Shown here in pieces: positions 51,748-61,500 of a DNA stretch of 64,000 nucleotides. Below the pieces are notes generated by a model that worked only from the letters and a program-made list of their open reading frames with translations, had not been told where the DNA came from and made no database searches. This stretch comes from VXNJ01 sp009840625. GTDB taxonomy: Bacteria; Chloroflexota; UBA11872; VXNJ01. The stretch lies in contig OZ242304.1 in the NCBI GenBank assembly GCA_965207915.1, forward strand, positions 124,001 to 188,000. Reading direction: 5' to 3'. How positions within the stretch are numbered: position 1 is the first letter of the stretch; each line of letters begins with the position of its first letter. Made by a program: the position numbers and the translations under genes.

Positions 51748-52812
51748 TCAGGCCTCCCCATCGAAATAGTCGACCGCGTCCTTCAACCGGAATACGCGGC
51801 GCACCGCACCCACGTTCACCTTGCCCGAGTCCGGGTATTCCACGTTATCCACCGCCGGGGCGGTGCCCAGCATCAGGATCGTGCAGGGCGCCGTGCCGTT
51901 GTTGACGAACTTGTGGGCGCTGCGCGGGCCGGAGGGTGCGGCGATGAAATCTCCCGCCCGCACCGCGAATTCGCCGCGGTCCGTCAAAAGGGTGCATGTC
52001 CCGTCCGTGACGTAGAACATCTCTTCGGCGACGTGGTGAAAGTGTCGCGGATAGGTTGCGCGGCCGGGCGCGAGCCGCACCAACTGGTACCCCAGCCGCC
52101 GCGCCCCGATAAGCGCATCAATGTCCTTGCTCTCAAGGCGGTACGGCCCCGGACCCGATCGCGTCTCCCAATCCACTTCATCCAGGTTGATTCGGTTGAT
52201 GTAGATGTCCGAGCGCGACTCAAGCAACATCAACAGTGCTTCGCGGGCACCCGTGTAAATCGAATGCCCGTCACCGAGCAGGAGGGCGTCGAGGGGGCGG
52301 ATGGCGAGCAGCTTGCGTAGCTGCAGCAACGCCTGCGCGTGATTGGACACCTTTTGCGGCGCTCCCAGGCTCAGCTCGCCGGCCGGCGAGCCCCACACAA
52401 AGTCGCCGATGAACGCAACCTGCCCGCCTAACCCGATCAGGGCAATCTCGCCCGGACTCTTGCCGTGCTCCAGGTGCAGCACGCGTAAGTCCGGCACGAT
52501 CTCCTCGCCATCGGCCACCGTCCGGTCGATCGGAAACTCGAAATGTGGCGCCTCCGCATCGTGCGCGACCAACTGGGCGTCCAATTGCTCCTTGAACTCG
52601 ACGGCCTCGCGGTCATGATCCCGGTTGGTCAACACGATCGTCGTCGCGCCGCCCAGTGCAGCCAGTTGCGCCCGATCGCTCGCTCCCATCGGCACCGGAT
52701 CAATCAATACGTTGCCTTCCGGCCGCACCCACAGATGTCCGTTGAAATCGAACTGCTTCTCCTCATCGAACACGGACCACGAGTAGAGACCCTCGAACAT
52801 CAACCGCTTCAC
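51748..52812 (-). CDS. Metallo-beta-lactamase-fold / cupin fusion protein
   Basis: 354 residues. Residues 1-225 resemble an MBL hydrolase (FNGHLWVRPEGNVLIDPVPM, LRVLHLEHGKSPGEIALI, VAFIGDFVWGSP, ALLLGDGHSIY), but the usual HxHxDH metal motif reads NRDHDR, so several zinc ligands are missing. Residues about 260-330 form a cupin (GRATYPRHFHHVAEEMFYVTDGTCTLLT, GDFIAAPSG, AHKFVNNG) with HH...E...H metal ligands intact. GTG 52812 has GGAGGG upstream. The gene is divergent from the epimerase. A regulatory or isomerase-like role by the cupin is possible. Confidence 0.85.
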   Translation of the reverse strand: MKRLMFEGLYSWSVFDEEKQFDFNGHLWVRPEGNVLIDPVPMGASDRAQLAALGGATTIVLTNRDHDREAVEFKEQLDAQLVAHDAEAPHFEFPIDRTVADGEEIVPDLRVLHLEHGKSPGEIALIGLGGQVAFIGDFVWGSPAGELSLGAPQKVSNHAQALLQLRKLLAIRPLDALLLGDGHSIYTGAREALLMLLESRSDIYINRINLDEVDWETRSGPGPYRLESKDIDALIGARRLGYQLVRLAPGRATYPRHFHHVAEEMFYVTDGTCTLLTDRGEFAVRAGDFIAAPSGPRSAHKFVNNGTAPCTILMLGTAPAVDNVEYPDSGKVNVGAVRRVFRLKDAVDYFDGEA

Positions 52813-53034
52813 GGCAATCCCTCCGTCTGTCCTGCAGCTCCCGATCGTCGGCCCGATTCTGGCGCAACCCCTCAGGCGACCACTGCTCCCGTCGCGCCTT
52901 CCGCCGGTGCGCCACAACTGCTGGTAATCTGGCGCAGCGAAGGACGGAACCGTCAATTCGATGCCGATTTCGAAATAACGCCGCCGTGGCCGAACCGGCA
53001 AAACTCTAATGAATGCGGAATAGGAGGCAATCAA

Positions 53035-53943
53035 ATGCAAGATCGCAAGGTTCTACTGACCGGAGCTGCCGGATACGTCGCCGGCCAGCTCCTGCCGGCC
53101 TTCCGTCAGCGCTTTGATCTGACCCTGACCGATGTCGTCGACACCAATCGTGATGGGCGCGCGGTCGATGGGATTGAGATTTCCGACCTGACCGTAACCG
53201 ATCGGGGTCAATACGCGCGGCTGTTCGAAGGCCAAGACGCGGTCGTGCACCTGGGTTACAAGCGCCGGCGCTGGGACCTGTTGGACGATTTCTTCGACGA
53301 ACAGGTGAACGTGGCCATGGCCTATAACGTGTTTCGTTCGGCCTACGAAGCGGGCGTCAAAAGGGTGGTCATGGCCAGCTCCAACCATGCCGCCGACTGG
53401 TACGAGCACAACCTCATCCACGAACGCAAGCTGGAAAACCTGGATCCGTACCGGCTCCCGCTGTCCGACAACTTCTACGGCTGGGCCAAGGCGACCTACG
53501 AGCACATTGGGTTCGTGTTCGCCAGCGGGGTTTTCGGACGCAAGCTGGAGGTCGTGATGGTGCGGATCGGCGCCCCGCGGGAAATCCGGACCGAGGACTT
53601 CCCCGACAACCCCAGGGGCTACAAGCGCGATCTGGGCGCGTACCTATCGCCCCGCGACCTGACCCAGCTCTTCCGCCGGGCGATTGAGGCGCCGGCTATC
53701 GAAAACGAGCACGGAATACCCTGGCAGGTCGTTTACGGGATCTCCGATAACACCCGCGCTTTCTGGTCGCTGGAAAGTGCCCGCAAGTACCTCGGATATT
53801 GTCCGCAGGATGACTCCGAAGTCAGCTTCGCCGAAGGGATCCGGGAGTTCCTCACCTCCCCGGGCGCCGATGCCGGTCCCGGGCGCGCGGGCGGGGCGGG
53901 AGAGATTGAATTCCTGATCCGGCGGCCACCGGTCGCCGGTTAA
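53035..53943 (+). CDS. NAD-dependent epimerase/dehydratase (uronate dehydrogenase-like)
   Basis: Extended SDR, 302 residues. VLLTGAAGYVAGQLLPAF (6-23) binds NAD, VHLGYKRR follows, and the catalytic YGWAK is near residue 149. VMASSNHAADWYE resembles uronate dehydrogenases and related sugar-acid SDRs. ATG 53035 has AGGAGG at a good distance; the upstream open frame is a shadow of the MBL-cupin gene. Its stop TTAA is shared with the stop of the convergent MscS gene. The sugar substrate is not established. Confidence 0.9.
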   Translation: MQDRKVLLTGAAGYVAGQLLPAFRQRFDLTLTDVVDTNRDGRAVDGIEISDLTVTDRGQYARLFEGQDAVVHLGYKRRRWDLLDDFFDEQVNVAMAYNVFRSAYEAGVKRVVMASSNHAADWYEHNLIHERKLENLDPYRLPLSDNFYGWAKATYEHIGFVFASGVFGRKLEVVMVRIGAPREIRTEDFPDNPRGYKRDLGAYLSPRDLTQLFRRAIEAPAIENEHGIPWQVVYGISDNTRAFWSLESARKYLGYCPQDDSEVSFAEGIREFLTSPGADAGPGRAGGAGEIEFLIRRPPVAG

Positions 53944-55028
53944 CGACCGGGGAGCGCAGGCAGTTCCTTGACATAGAGATCCTGCTTCGAATAGGGAATT
54001 TCGATCCGCTCGTCGGCAAACCTGCGGTAAACCTCGGTGTTCAGCGCATCGGTCACGCGCCCACGCAGCACCGGTTCGTCGACCCAGGCAAGCAGTTCCA
54101 GGTCAAGACCGGACGGGCCGAATGTGCGAAACCGGACCCTGGGTTCAGGGTCCCGGCAAACGCCACCGTGGCCTTCGGCCACCTCCAGCAGGACCTGCTT
54201 TACGCGGTCGATGTCGGAACCGTAGGCGCAACCGACGCGAATCCTGATGCGGTGCTTGGTGTGGGGACCGCCGGTCTCGTTGATGACCTTGATGTTCCCC
54301 ATGATCCCGTTGGGGATCGTGATCTCGATGTCGTCACGGGTCAGGAGCCGGGTGCTGCGCAGACCGACATGGGTGACCTGACCCCGTTCGCCGGTGTCCA
54401 GGACGATGAAATCGCCTACCCGGTAGGGTGCGTCGGCCAGGATCAGCACGCCGGCAAAGAAATTCGCGACCGTGTCGCGGGCGCCTAGCCCGACCGCGAT
54501 GCCCAGGATCCCCGCAGAGGCGAGCCATGCCGTCACGTCCAGGTCCCAGACCAGCAGCAGGAAATACGCCGCGATTCCGACCAGGAGCACGTTGTTGATG
54601 TTTCTAAACAGCGGCATCGTGCGCTGCCCGACGTAGCGGAAGCGCTCCTGGTTCCGGGTCAACCCCTCCAGGGTCAGCTGGTTCAGGCGAACGGCCAGGA
54701 CCAGGACGACGAACACGGCCAGCGTGCCGAATATTCCGAAGGTGACAGTCTGCGCCCACCCGTCCAGGACCAGCAGGGTTGACGCGACGGCAAGGCCGCC
54801 AAGCAACACCAATAGAAAGACTGGCCGGTGCAAGATCTCGACGAGCCGGTCGTCGAAGTCGTTTTCGGTTCTGCGCACCCAGCGCAGCAGTAACCGCGTG
54901 ATGATCCAATCGGCCGTTTTGGCCACGACCGCGCTCACGAGCACCACGATGGCCGCCTGAATCCGGGGATCGATCGCGGATACGTCGTAGGCCGTGATTT
55001 CACCCAGCAAATCCCAGAACCCCTGCAT
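53940..55028 (-). CDS. MscS-family mechanosensitive channel
   Basis: 362 residues. Several N-terminal helices precede the pore helix and cytoplasmic beta domain: VTAWLASAGILGIAVGLGARDTVANFFAGVLILADAPYRVGDFI is the MscS signature. TRLLTRDDIEITIPNGIMGNIKVIN and the C-terminal vestibule (RIRVGCAYGSDIDRVKQVLLE) are typical. It releases ions under osmotic downshock. ATG 55028 starts. It overlaps the convergent epimerase gene by 4 bp, and 254 bp with no gene precede it. Confidence 0.93.
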   Translation of the reverse strand: MQGFWDLLGEITAYDVSAIDPRIQAAIVVLVSAVVAKTADWIITRLLLRWVRRTENDFDDRLVEILHRPVFLLVLLGGLAVASTLLVLDGWAQTVTFGIFGTLAVFVVLVLAVRLNQLTLEGLTRNQERFRYVGQRTMPLFRNINNVLLVGIAAYFLLLVWDLDVTAWLASAGILGIAVGLGARDTVANFFAGVLILADAPYRVGDFIVLDTGERGQVTHVGLRSTRLLTRDDIEITIPNGIMGNIKVINETGGPHTKHRIRIRVGCAYGSDIDRVKQVLLEVAEGHGGVCRDPEPRVRFRTFGPSGLDLELLAWVDEPVLRGRVTDALNTEVYRRFADERIEIPYSKQDLYVKELPALPGR

Positions 55029-55282
55029 TGGTCACCTCCCGGTGGTGGAAATGCGCGAAAACGACCCTTTGGCTATTCGGCTTCCCGCCGGGCGATCGCC
55101 GTTCGCGCTGCGCCGGACTCCACCCGCTCAACATACAAGAAGCTTGCGTGACCGATCGGTTCAATCACGCGGCCCGCATGATGCAGGACTCGGCGTGCGG
55201 TGCCGGGGCCATTGATGCGCAGGGGAAGCCGCCGCGCGACTGGACCTATCGGAGCCGATTCCGGACTACCACCGGGTTGAAT

Positions 55283-56071
55283 TCAGGCCGGATCGTCACT
55301 TATAAGACCGACCGGGAAAACGTCGTTAACCAGCGGGTTCTCGGTATCGGGGCAGTGCGCCGGCCGGACCGTTCGCCATTCCTCCCGGGGGATGTGGTAC
55401 CTGAGCTCGCCGGAAATCCAGATTTCCGCCTCCAGTTCATAGCGGCGGTGGCGGGAGATTGCCACGCCTTCCTCCGGCAGAAAAATCTCGATCGGAAACG
55501 ATCCGGAATATCCGGCCTGGCGGGACTCGGTGACTATGGTTCGGTCGTCCGGATCGGAAACGTCCACCAGCCGCACGCGAATCTCGGCGTCGTCAAAAAC
55601 AACCCGATCAGCAGGGTCGGTGTGTATCCGGACGGGCAGGGGCGCCACGCAACGATCGTAGGGATCTACCGAGACGACCTGTACGTCGCTGTTGTCGGGC
55701 GCCCCGCGGGTCAACACCGGATGAACCGTGTCGTTGACATAAAGCAGGGAATCGCCGTCAGTGATCCTGGCCTGCAGCGAATACTCGTTGCGCGGGTTTA
55801 TCGCGGCCGAGTCGTAGGCGACCCGGAATCGGACCGGCAATTGCCCCGGGTTTTCGATGACCGTGCGGCCCAGTTCCACCGCCGGGGCGTCGGCCAGGGA
55901 AATGTCACTAAGCGAGACGATCACAACCGCGCCATCGGGCAGCTGGACATCTCTTACGAACGTCACCCGGCCCGTCACGGCGCTCTCGCCGAGCGGTCCG
56001 CAGGCGGTTACCGCCAGAACCAGCGCCAGCAAGAGTACGTGGCGGAAGCGGCGCAACGGCCCTGTTTTCAC
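55283..56071 (-). CDS. Lipoprotein with tandem YbaY/YscW-type domains
   Basis: 262 residues. RRFRHVLLLALVLAVTACG is a signal peptide with lipobox VTAC. VTGRVTFVRDVQLPDGAVVIVSLSDISLADAPAVELGRTVI is a YbaY-like domain, ending FRVAYDSAAINPRNEYSLQARITDGDSLLYVNDTVHPVLT. A second, weaker copy follows (IHTDPADRVVFDDAEIRVRLVDVSDPDDRTIV, RRYELEAEIWISGELRYHIP). The function of YbaY proteins in the envelope is not clear. GTG 56071 starts. It is divergent from the peroxiredoxin and about 145 bp away. Confidence 0.82.
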   Translation of the reverse strand: MKTGPLRRFRHVLLLALVLAVTACGPLGESAVTGRVTFVRDVQLPDGAVVIVSLSDISLADAPAVELGRTVIENPGQLPVRFRVAYDSAAINPRNEYSLQARITDGDSLLYVNDTVHPVLTRGAPDNSDVQVVSVDPYDRCVAPLPVRIHTDPADRVVFDDAEIRVRLVDVSDPDDRTIVTESRQAGYSGSFPIEIFLPEEGVAISRHRRYELEAEIWISGELRYHIPREEWRTVRPAHCPDTENPLVNDVFPVGLISDDPA

Positions 56072-56216
56072 CCGGTCCGATCCCGGTTGGCATTTGCATC
56101 CATTTGTAACTACGCGATGGCCGTCTCGGCGGTTTGGGCGGGATCTGAGAACTACACTGGCGGGCCAGAATCTTACCGTCGCGCAATCGGTCCCGCAGCG
56201 CTCGGAGGGGATTCAG

Positions 56217-56690
56217 GTGGCAATCACGCTCGCGCCGGGCGATCCCGCGCCGGAATTCGAACTCCCCGATCAGGATGGCAACGTCCACCGGTCGTCCGAA
56301 TACCGCGGACGCACCGTCGTTCTGTACTTCTATCCGCGCGACGACACGCCGGGCTGCACCGCCCAGGCCTGCTCATTCAGGGACGCGCACGATGAAATCG
56401 CCGCCGAGGGCGCGGTCGTGCTCGGCATATCCAGCGACGACGCCCACTCGCACCGCAACTTTCGCGACAACCACGCCCTGCCCTTCCCGCTGCTGGTCGA
56501 CGAGGACGCTCAGGTGGCCAAGGAATATGGCGCCTGGGGCGAAAAAGTCTTCTACGGGCGCAGGTTTCTGGGCCTTACCCGCTCCACCTTCGTTATCGGG
56601 CCCGACGGGTCCCTGCTGAAGGTGTGGAAGCGAGCGCGGCCCAAGGAGCACGGACCGGCGGTGCTGAGGGCCTTGCGATCGCTGAAGTGA
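56217..56690 (+). CDS. bcp: Thioredoxin-dependent peroxiredoxin, BCP/PrxQ type
   Basis: 157 residues. DTPGCTAQACSFRD carries the peroxidatic Cys and, five residues on, the resolving Cys, the atypical two-Cys BCP pattern. VVLYFYPRDDTPG and STFVIGPDGSLL are typical. GTG 56217 has GGAGG upstream. It reduces hydroperoxides using thioredoxin. The gene stands alone between divergent and convergent neighbours. Confidence 0.94.
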   Translation: MAITLAPGDPAPEFELPDQDGNVHRSSEYRGRTVVLYFYPRDDTPGCTAQACSFRDAHDEIAAEGAVVLGISSDDAHSHRNFRDNHALPFPLLVDEDAQVAKEYGAWGEKVFYGRRFLGLTRSTFVIGPDGSLLKVWKRARPKEHGPAVLRALRSLK

Positions 56691-56776
56691 TCTTGCCCTG
56701 ATCCAGCGGCGCACGGGCGGTTCAAATCAACTGATCACTGCGGTGGTTGTTTGCGGCGGATTCGTTTTGGCGGGAA

Positions 56777-57613
56777 TTACGCCAACGTGCGTCTGAGGAA
56801 TCCAACCACCAGGTCCTGCGCCCAATCCGAATCGAATGCGCCACCCCCGTGACCCGTGTCGGAGAGAAGCTGGTACTCGGCGGCTTCCGGTCCGAATCGC
56901 TCCTGCAGGGCGTCCTTCAGCCGCACCGACTGCGGGGCTCCGATCAGCGGGTCTTGGTCGCCGTGCATGATCAGGAACGGCGGCGCCGAGCCGGCCGATT
57001 CGAGGTAATGCAGGGGGCTGGCGGCATAGGCCAGATCGGGGCGATCGTTCACGACCGCGCCGATCAGGTCCGATTCGGGCGATCCGGCTTCTCCATTGGG
57101 AGGCGATCCGCGTGTCACCCCGGTTAAGGCGATGTCGCAGTCCATGTGCTGGAAGTGAATTGGTCCGTACCAGTCCACGACCGCGTCAATCCGCAAATCC
57201 GGATCGTCGGCGAATGCGATCCCCATGACCGCCGCCAGATGGCCGCCGGCCGAGGACCCGAACGCGGCCAGCCGGCCGGCGTCGAATCCGAATTCGGCCG
57301 CATTGGCCCTTATGAACCTGCTCACGTTGGCCAGGTCCTCAAGCTGGGCCGGCCATATCGCATGCTGGCTCAGGCGGTAGTTGATGCTCACGATCGCCAT
57401 TCCGGCGCCGATGATCGGACCGGGCATCTTCAGGTCGCGCTTGTCGCCAATGCGGAATGCGCCTCCATGAATCCATACCACGACCGGACAGGGTCCGGCG
57501 CCGGGCTCCGCCGGCGGCAGGTAGATGTCGCAGACATTGCGGGGCGATAAGTCCGCGTAGGGAACATCGGGGACGCTCGGGGCGCGTATTCGGCCGTGGC
57601 TTCTGGCGGCGAT
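56777..57613 (-). CDS. BD-FAE-type alpha/beta hydrolase, no canonical start codon visible
   Basis: The catalytic part is intact: VVWIHGGAF oxyanion motif, Ser in FGSSAGGHLAA, Asp in MHGDQDPLIG and His in SDTGHGGG. Family similarity extends about 40 codons upstream of the first canonical start (GTG 57481): VPYADLSPRNVCDIYLPP is the usual N-terminal strand. No ATG, GTG or TTG occurs between the TGA at 57647-57649 and 57481. GAGGA lies 5 bases before an in-frame ATC at 57613, giving 278 residues, a normal length. It therefore either uses ATC or lost its start and is decaying. The boundary given assumes the ATC. It converges on bcp. Confidence 0.75.
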   Translation of the reverse strand: MAARSHGRIRAPSVPDVPYADLSPRNVCDIYLPPAEPGAGPCPVVVWIHGGAFRIGDKRDLKMPGPIIGAGMAIVSINYRLSQHAIWPAQLEDLANVSRFIRANAAEFGFDAGRLAAFGSSAGGHLAAVMGIAFADDPDLRIDAVVDWYGPIHFQHMDCDIALTGVTRGSPPNGEAGSPESDLIGAVVNDRPDLAYAASPLHYLESAGSAPPFLIMHGDQDPLIGAPQSVRLKDALQERFGPEAAEYQLLSDTGHGGGAFDSDWAQDLVVGFLRRTLA

Positions 57614-57678
57614 TGGATTCCTCGCTTCGCTACGCCGGCGAATCGGTCACGCTAGTCAATCACCGGTTGCGCGAACTG

Positions 57679-58485
57679 CTATTGGGCCCGGTCGAGGCAT
57701 TCGCGGAGGAACCGGGCCGTTTCGGCGAGGGTCTTGCCTTTCGGTTCGGCGATCCGGCATTCCAGAGCGGCGAACCCATCGTAGCCAATCTCGCGCAGGG
57801 CCTTGAATCCCGCCACGAAATCGGTGTGTCCGCGCCCCGGAACCTGCCGGTTGCTGTCGGCCAGGTGGACGTGGCGGAGGTGCCGGGCGGCCGATTTGAG
57901 ACTGGATGCGATATCGGCTTCCTCGACGTTCATGTGGAAAAAGTCGGCCATCAACTTCAGGCCCGGGCTGTCGACCTCGTCGCAGATCGAGGCCGCCTCG
58001 GCCAGATCGCGTGGGAAGTCGGACTCGTAGCGGATCAAAGGCTCCAGGAGCACGCACACGCCCAGGTCAGCGGCCTCCTGCGCCAAGGGTCGCATCAGGG
58101 CGACCAGCAGTTCCCGCTGCAGTTGGCCGGTCGTGGCGACCGGTTCGAGCCCCGGGATCCGGGTGTCGTGATTGAACATCGGCACCACTATGCAGCCGAT
58201 CGCGCCGAATTCGGCGCAGAGCTTTAGTATTTCGCGCTGCTGGCGGACCGACTCCTCGCGCTTGGTCCGATCAGGGTGGATGAACTGCACGTTGCTGCCG
58301 CCGCAAATGGTGCTGGCTTGGACCGGGCTGTCGGCCAGGGCGGACTTGATCTCGGCAACCCGCGAGCGCAGCAACCCGTCAAAGTCGGTGAGCTCGACGG
58401 CCTCATATCCCCACGCGGCGAGATTGGCCAGGCGGTCGGCGAACGTAGCGCCGGGGACCAGGTTTTCCTGGCAGGACAGCTTCAT
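57679..58485 (-). CDS. Sugar phosphate isomerase/epimerase-like TIM-barrel protein
   Basis: 268 residues, xylose isomerase-like (AP endonuclease 2) fold. Metal ligands are in VCVLLEPL (Glu), LMADFFHMNVEE (Asp, His), RHVHLADSNR and FAALECRI (Glu). PGRGHTDFVAGFKALREIGYDG is family-typical. It probably isomerises or epimerises a keto sugar or inositol derivative. ATG 58485 begins the first strand KLSCQENL. It lies between the esterase and the M16 protease on the same strand. Confidence 0.9.
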   Translation of the reverse strand: MKLSCQENLVPGATFADRLANLAAWGYEAVELTDFDGLLRSRVAEIKSALADSPVQASTICGGSNVQFIHPDRTKREESVRQQREILKLCAEFGAIGCIVVPMFNHDTRIPGLEPVATTGQLQRELLVALMRPLAQEAADLGVCVLLEPLIRYESDFPRDLAEAASICDEVDSPGLKLMADFFHMNVEEADIASSLKSAARHLRHVHLADSNRQVPGRGHTDFVAGFKALREIGYDGFAALECRIAEPKGKTLAETARFLRECLDRAQ

Positions 58486-58591
58486 TTATGGCTCCACTCG
58501 AGGCCCGCGCGCAATTATTGACCGGCGGGCGGCCGCTCGGGCACCGCCAATCGGTTCACCCGCCCGGACCCGAGCTCCTTCGGCCCGGGGG

Positions 58592-61500
58592 TCAGCCTTC
58601 CTCGGGCAGCAGTACGACCCGCAGGTACTCGTCGAGCGGCAGAACCCGCTGGGCCACCGCCGCTATGTCGTCGAGCGTCAGCGCCGACAGTCGTTCTTCC
58701 AGGTCGGCGATTTGACCAAACGAGTCGGCGCGCTGCGAAGCGCTCAGAATCTGCCGCATCCAGAAACTGTTCTCACGCAGCTGCTCCTCGCGGGCGCTGA
58801 TGAACTGTTCCTTGACCGTCGCCAGGTAAGAATCCGCCGCCCCCGCGCGCAGCCATTCGACCTCCTCCAGGACCTTGGCCAGGAGTTCGTCGGTCCTCTC
58901 CGGGTCGCTGCCGAAGATGATTGAGACCTGATATTCGGCGTCCGGCAACCTGCTCCGCGAGGCGTCGACCTGGATCGCATATGTCCCTCCCAGGGCCTCG
59001 CGGATGCTCTCGCGCAGTCGAATGCCGAGCACATCGCCGGCGACCGAAAGGGCCAGCGCCTCGCGCTGGCTGAATTCGGCCTCGCCGGCAAATATCAGGA
59101 CCGTCGCCGCGCGCGGTTCAAGCCCGCTGTTTACGACCTCGTCGATCAAACCGGTCGGCGGATCGATTCCAACGTCGCGCCAGCTCTCCTTGACCCCGCC
59201 GGCCGGCAGGCTGGCCAGGTAGGTCCGGGTCAGCGAGCGCAGGTTTTCCCAGTCGAATGCCCCCACGAACACGAAGGTGGCATCGCCCAGATCACGGAAC
59301 CGGTCGGCGTAAACGGCCTGCGCCCGCTCCGGATCGAGCTCCTTGATCAACTCGGCGGTCAACGGCCGGGCCCGGAAGTGGCCCTGACTCAGCAGTCGGC
59401 CCACATGGTCGAAGAGGATGGCGTCGGGATCGGCGGCCCGGGTCTCGGCCACGCTTTCCAGGCTGGCCCGGTAGCGGCTGTAGAACGCCGGGTCCAGGCG
59501 CGGCTGCGTGGCGTACAGGGTGATCAGCTGGAACATGGTTTCAAGGTCCTGCGGCGACGCGCTGCCGCTGAACCCCTCGTAGAGCTCCGAAATGTAGGGC
59601 GCGACCGCAACCCGCTTGCCGGCCAGCAGCTTGTCCAGGTCCACGCTGTCGTGCGGGCCCACCCCGCTGCCGGAAATGAGCGTATCGCTGTAGATCGCCG
59701 ATACGTGGTCGGCGTCCTCGACCAGCGAGTGCCCGCCGGGGCTGTAGGCGTTGAAGACGACCTCGTCGTCCCGGAAATCGGTCTTTTTGGCGTAGACCGT
59801 AATGCCGTTGGACAGGGTCCACTTGCGGGCATCTATCGATTCGATCGACTCCTCGGCGACAATGCTGCCGGCTTCGGGCAGATTCGCCAGCAACGGTATG
59901 TCCTCGATCGCGTCGACATACGCGTCGGGCGCCAGGCCGGGCGCCGATTCGAGATCGCCGAGCAGCGCGGCGGTCAGGTCGGCGTCGGGCAGCGCGTCGT
60001 CCCCGCCGGGCCGGACCACGAGCAGCGCCGTGTCTGCCGACCGGGTCCAGCGATCGGTCGAGGCCTTCAGCTCGGCCAGCGATATCTGCGGCAGAACCTC
60101 CTGGTAAAAGCCCCACTCGGCCTCGATCCCGGGGGCGGGGATCCCGCGCAGGAAGTGGTCGACGTACTCGCCAACGAAGCTTGACGACGGGGTCTGTTCG
60201 CGCTGCGTATAGGCGCTCTCAATCGCCCGCAGCAGGGTTTCCTTTTCACGCGCCAGTTCGGTTTCGGTGAATCCGTGCAATTGCACCCGCTGCAGTTCTT
60301 CGAGCATCGTCCCCAGGCCGCGCTCGACCCCGCCCGGTTCGACCCAGCCGGAGAAAGTCAGAATATCCAGCCTTTCCACGTAGGGGGATCGCGCCGCGCC
60401 GGCCCAAAGGTATGGCGGGTCTTCGACCTGGGCGCGCTCGAACAGGCGCGCGTTCAGCATCATGAAGGCCAGTCTTTCGACCACGATCCGCCGGAACGCG
60501 GCCGCGTCCTGGCCGTCCTCCGGAGAGATCTTGCGCACCAGGATGAACTGGACGCCGGGAGACTCGGGGTCGGTGAAAACTTCGATCCGCGGATCGGCGT
60601 GCCCTGGGATCTCAATACTGGGCCGGGCGGTCGGATCGCCGGCGGCGGCCGCGGCCTGACCGGCCTGGCCCTCGGGCGGCGGGGCGAAGTGCTGCTTGAT
60701 CTTGGACTCGATGGCCGCCGGGTCGAATTCCCCTACCGCTACGATCGCCATGTTGTCGGGCCGATACCAGCGCCGGTAGAAGTCGACCAGGCGCTCCGGC
60801 GGGGCGTTCTCGATCACCTCTGGCAGGCCGATCGGGGCCCGCTGCGCGTAGCGCGAATCGCCGAAAAGCAGGGTCAGCAGGTTGTCCTGCAGCCTTGAGC
60901 TGAATCCCTGGCTCAGCCGCCATTCCTCCAGGACGACGCCCCGCTCAAGATCCACTTCCTCGGGGTCGAAGGCGATCGCGTAGGCCCAGTCGCTAAGGAT
61001 CTGGAACGCGGTCTCGGTGATTTCGGGATCGTCGGTCGGGATTTCGACCCAGTAGAGGGTGCTGTCAAAACCGGTCTGGGCGTTTATGTCGGGCCCGAAC
61101 GTGCCGCCGACCGACTCCAGGTATTCAACGATCTCCTGCTTGGCGAACCGCTCGGTCCCGTTAAAAGCCATGTGCTCGACCAGGTGCGCCAATCCGCGCT
61201 GGTCCTCTTCCTCCAGGACCGACCCGGCTTTGACGACCAGCGAAATCTGGGCGCGGTTCCGGGGTTCGGAGTTCGGCCGAATGTAGTAGCTCAGGCCGTT
61301 GGACAGGGTACCGCGAATGACCTTCGGATCAAAGGCCAGGGGCGGGCCCGGCTCGGGCGCGGGCTCCGGTTCGGGCTCGCGGACCGGAGCGGGTGTGAGT
61401 TCGGGCTCCGGTTCGGCGGGTTCTTCCACCGGTTCCGGTTCGGCGAGCGTGGTGGGCTCTGCCACCGGCGCGGCCGTGGCGGCCGGCGGCACGGTTGCGG

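Noticed and set aside
52543..53034. Extended N-terminus of the epimerase frame
   Set aside because: It is antisense to the MBL-cupin gene, and ATG 53035 has an excellent ribosome site and a standard Rossmann start.
55028..56395. 455-residue plus-strand open frame
   Set aside because: Crosses three real genes and an intergenic region; no domain and no ribosome site.
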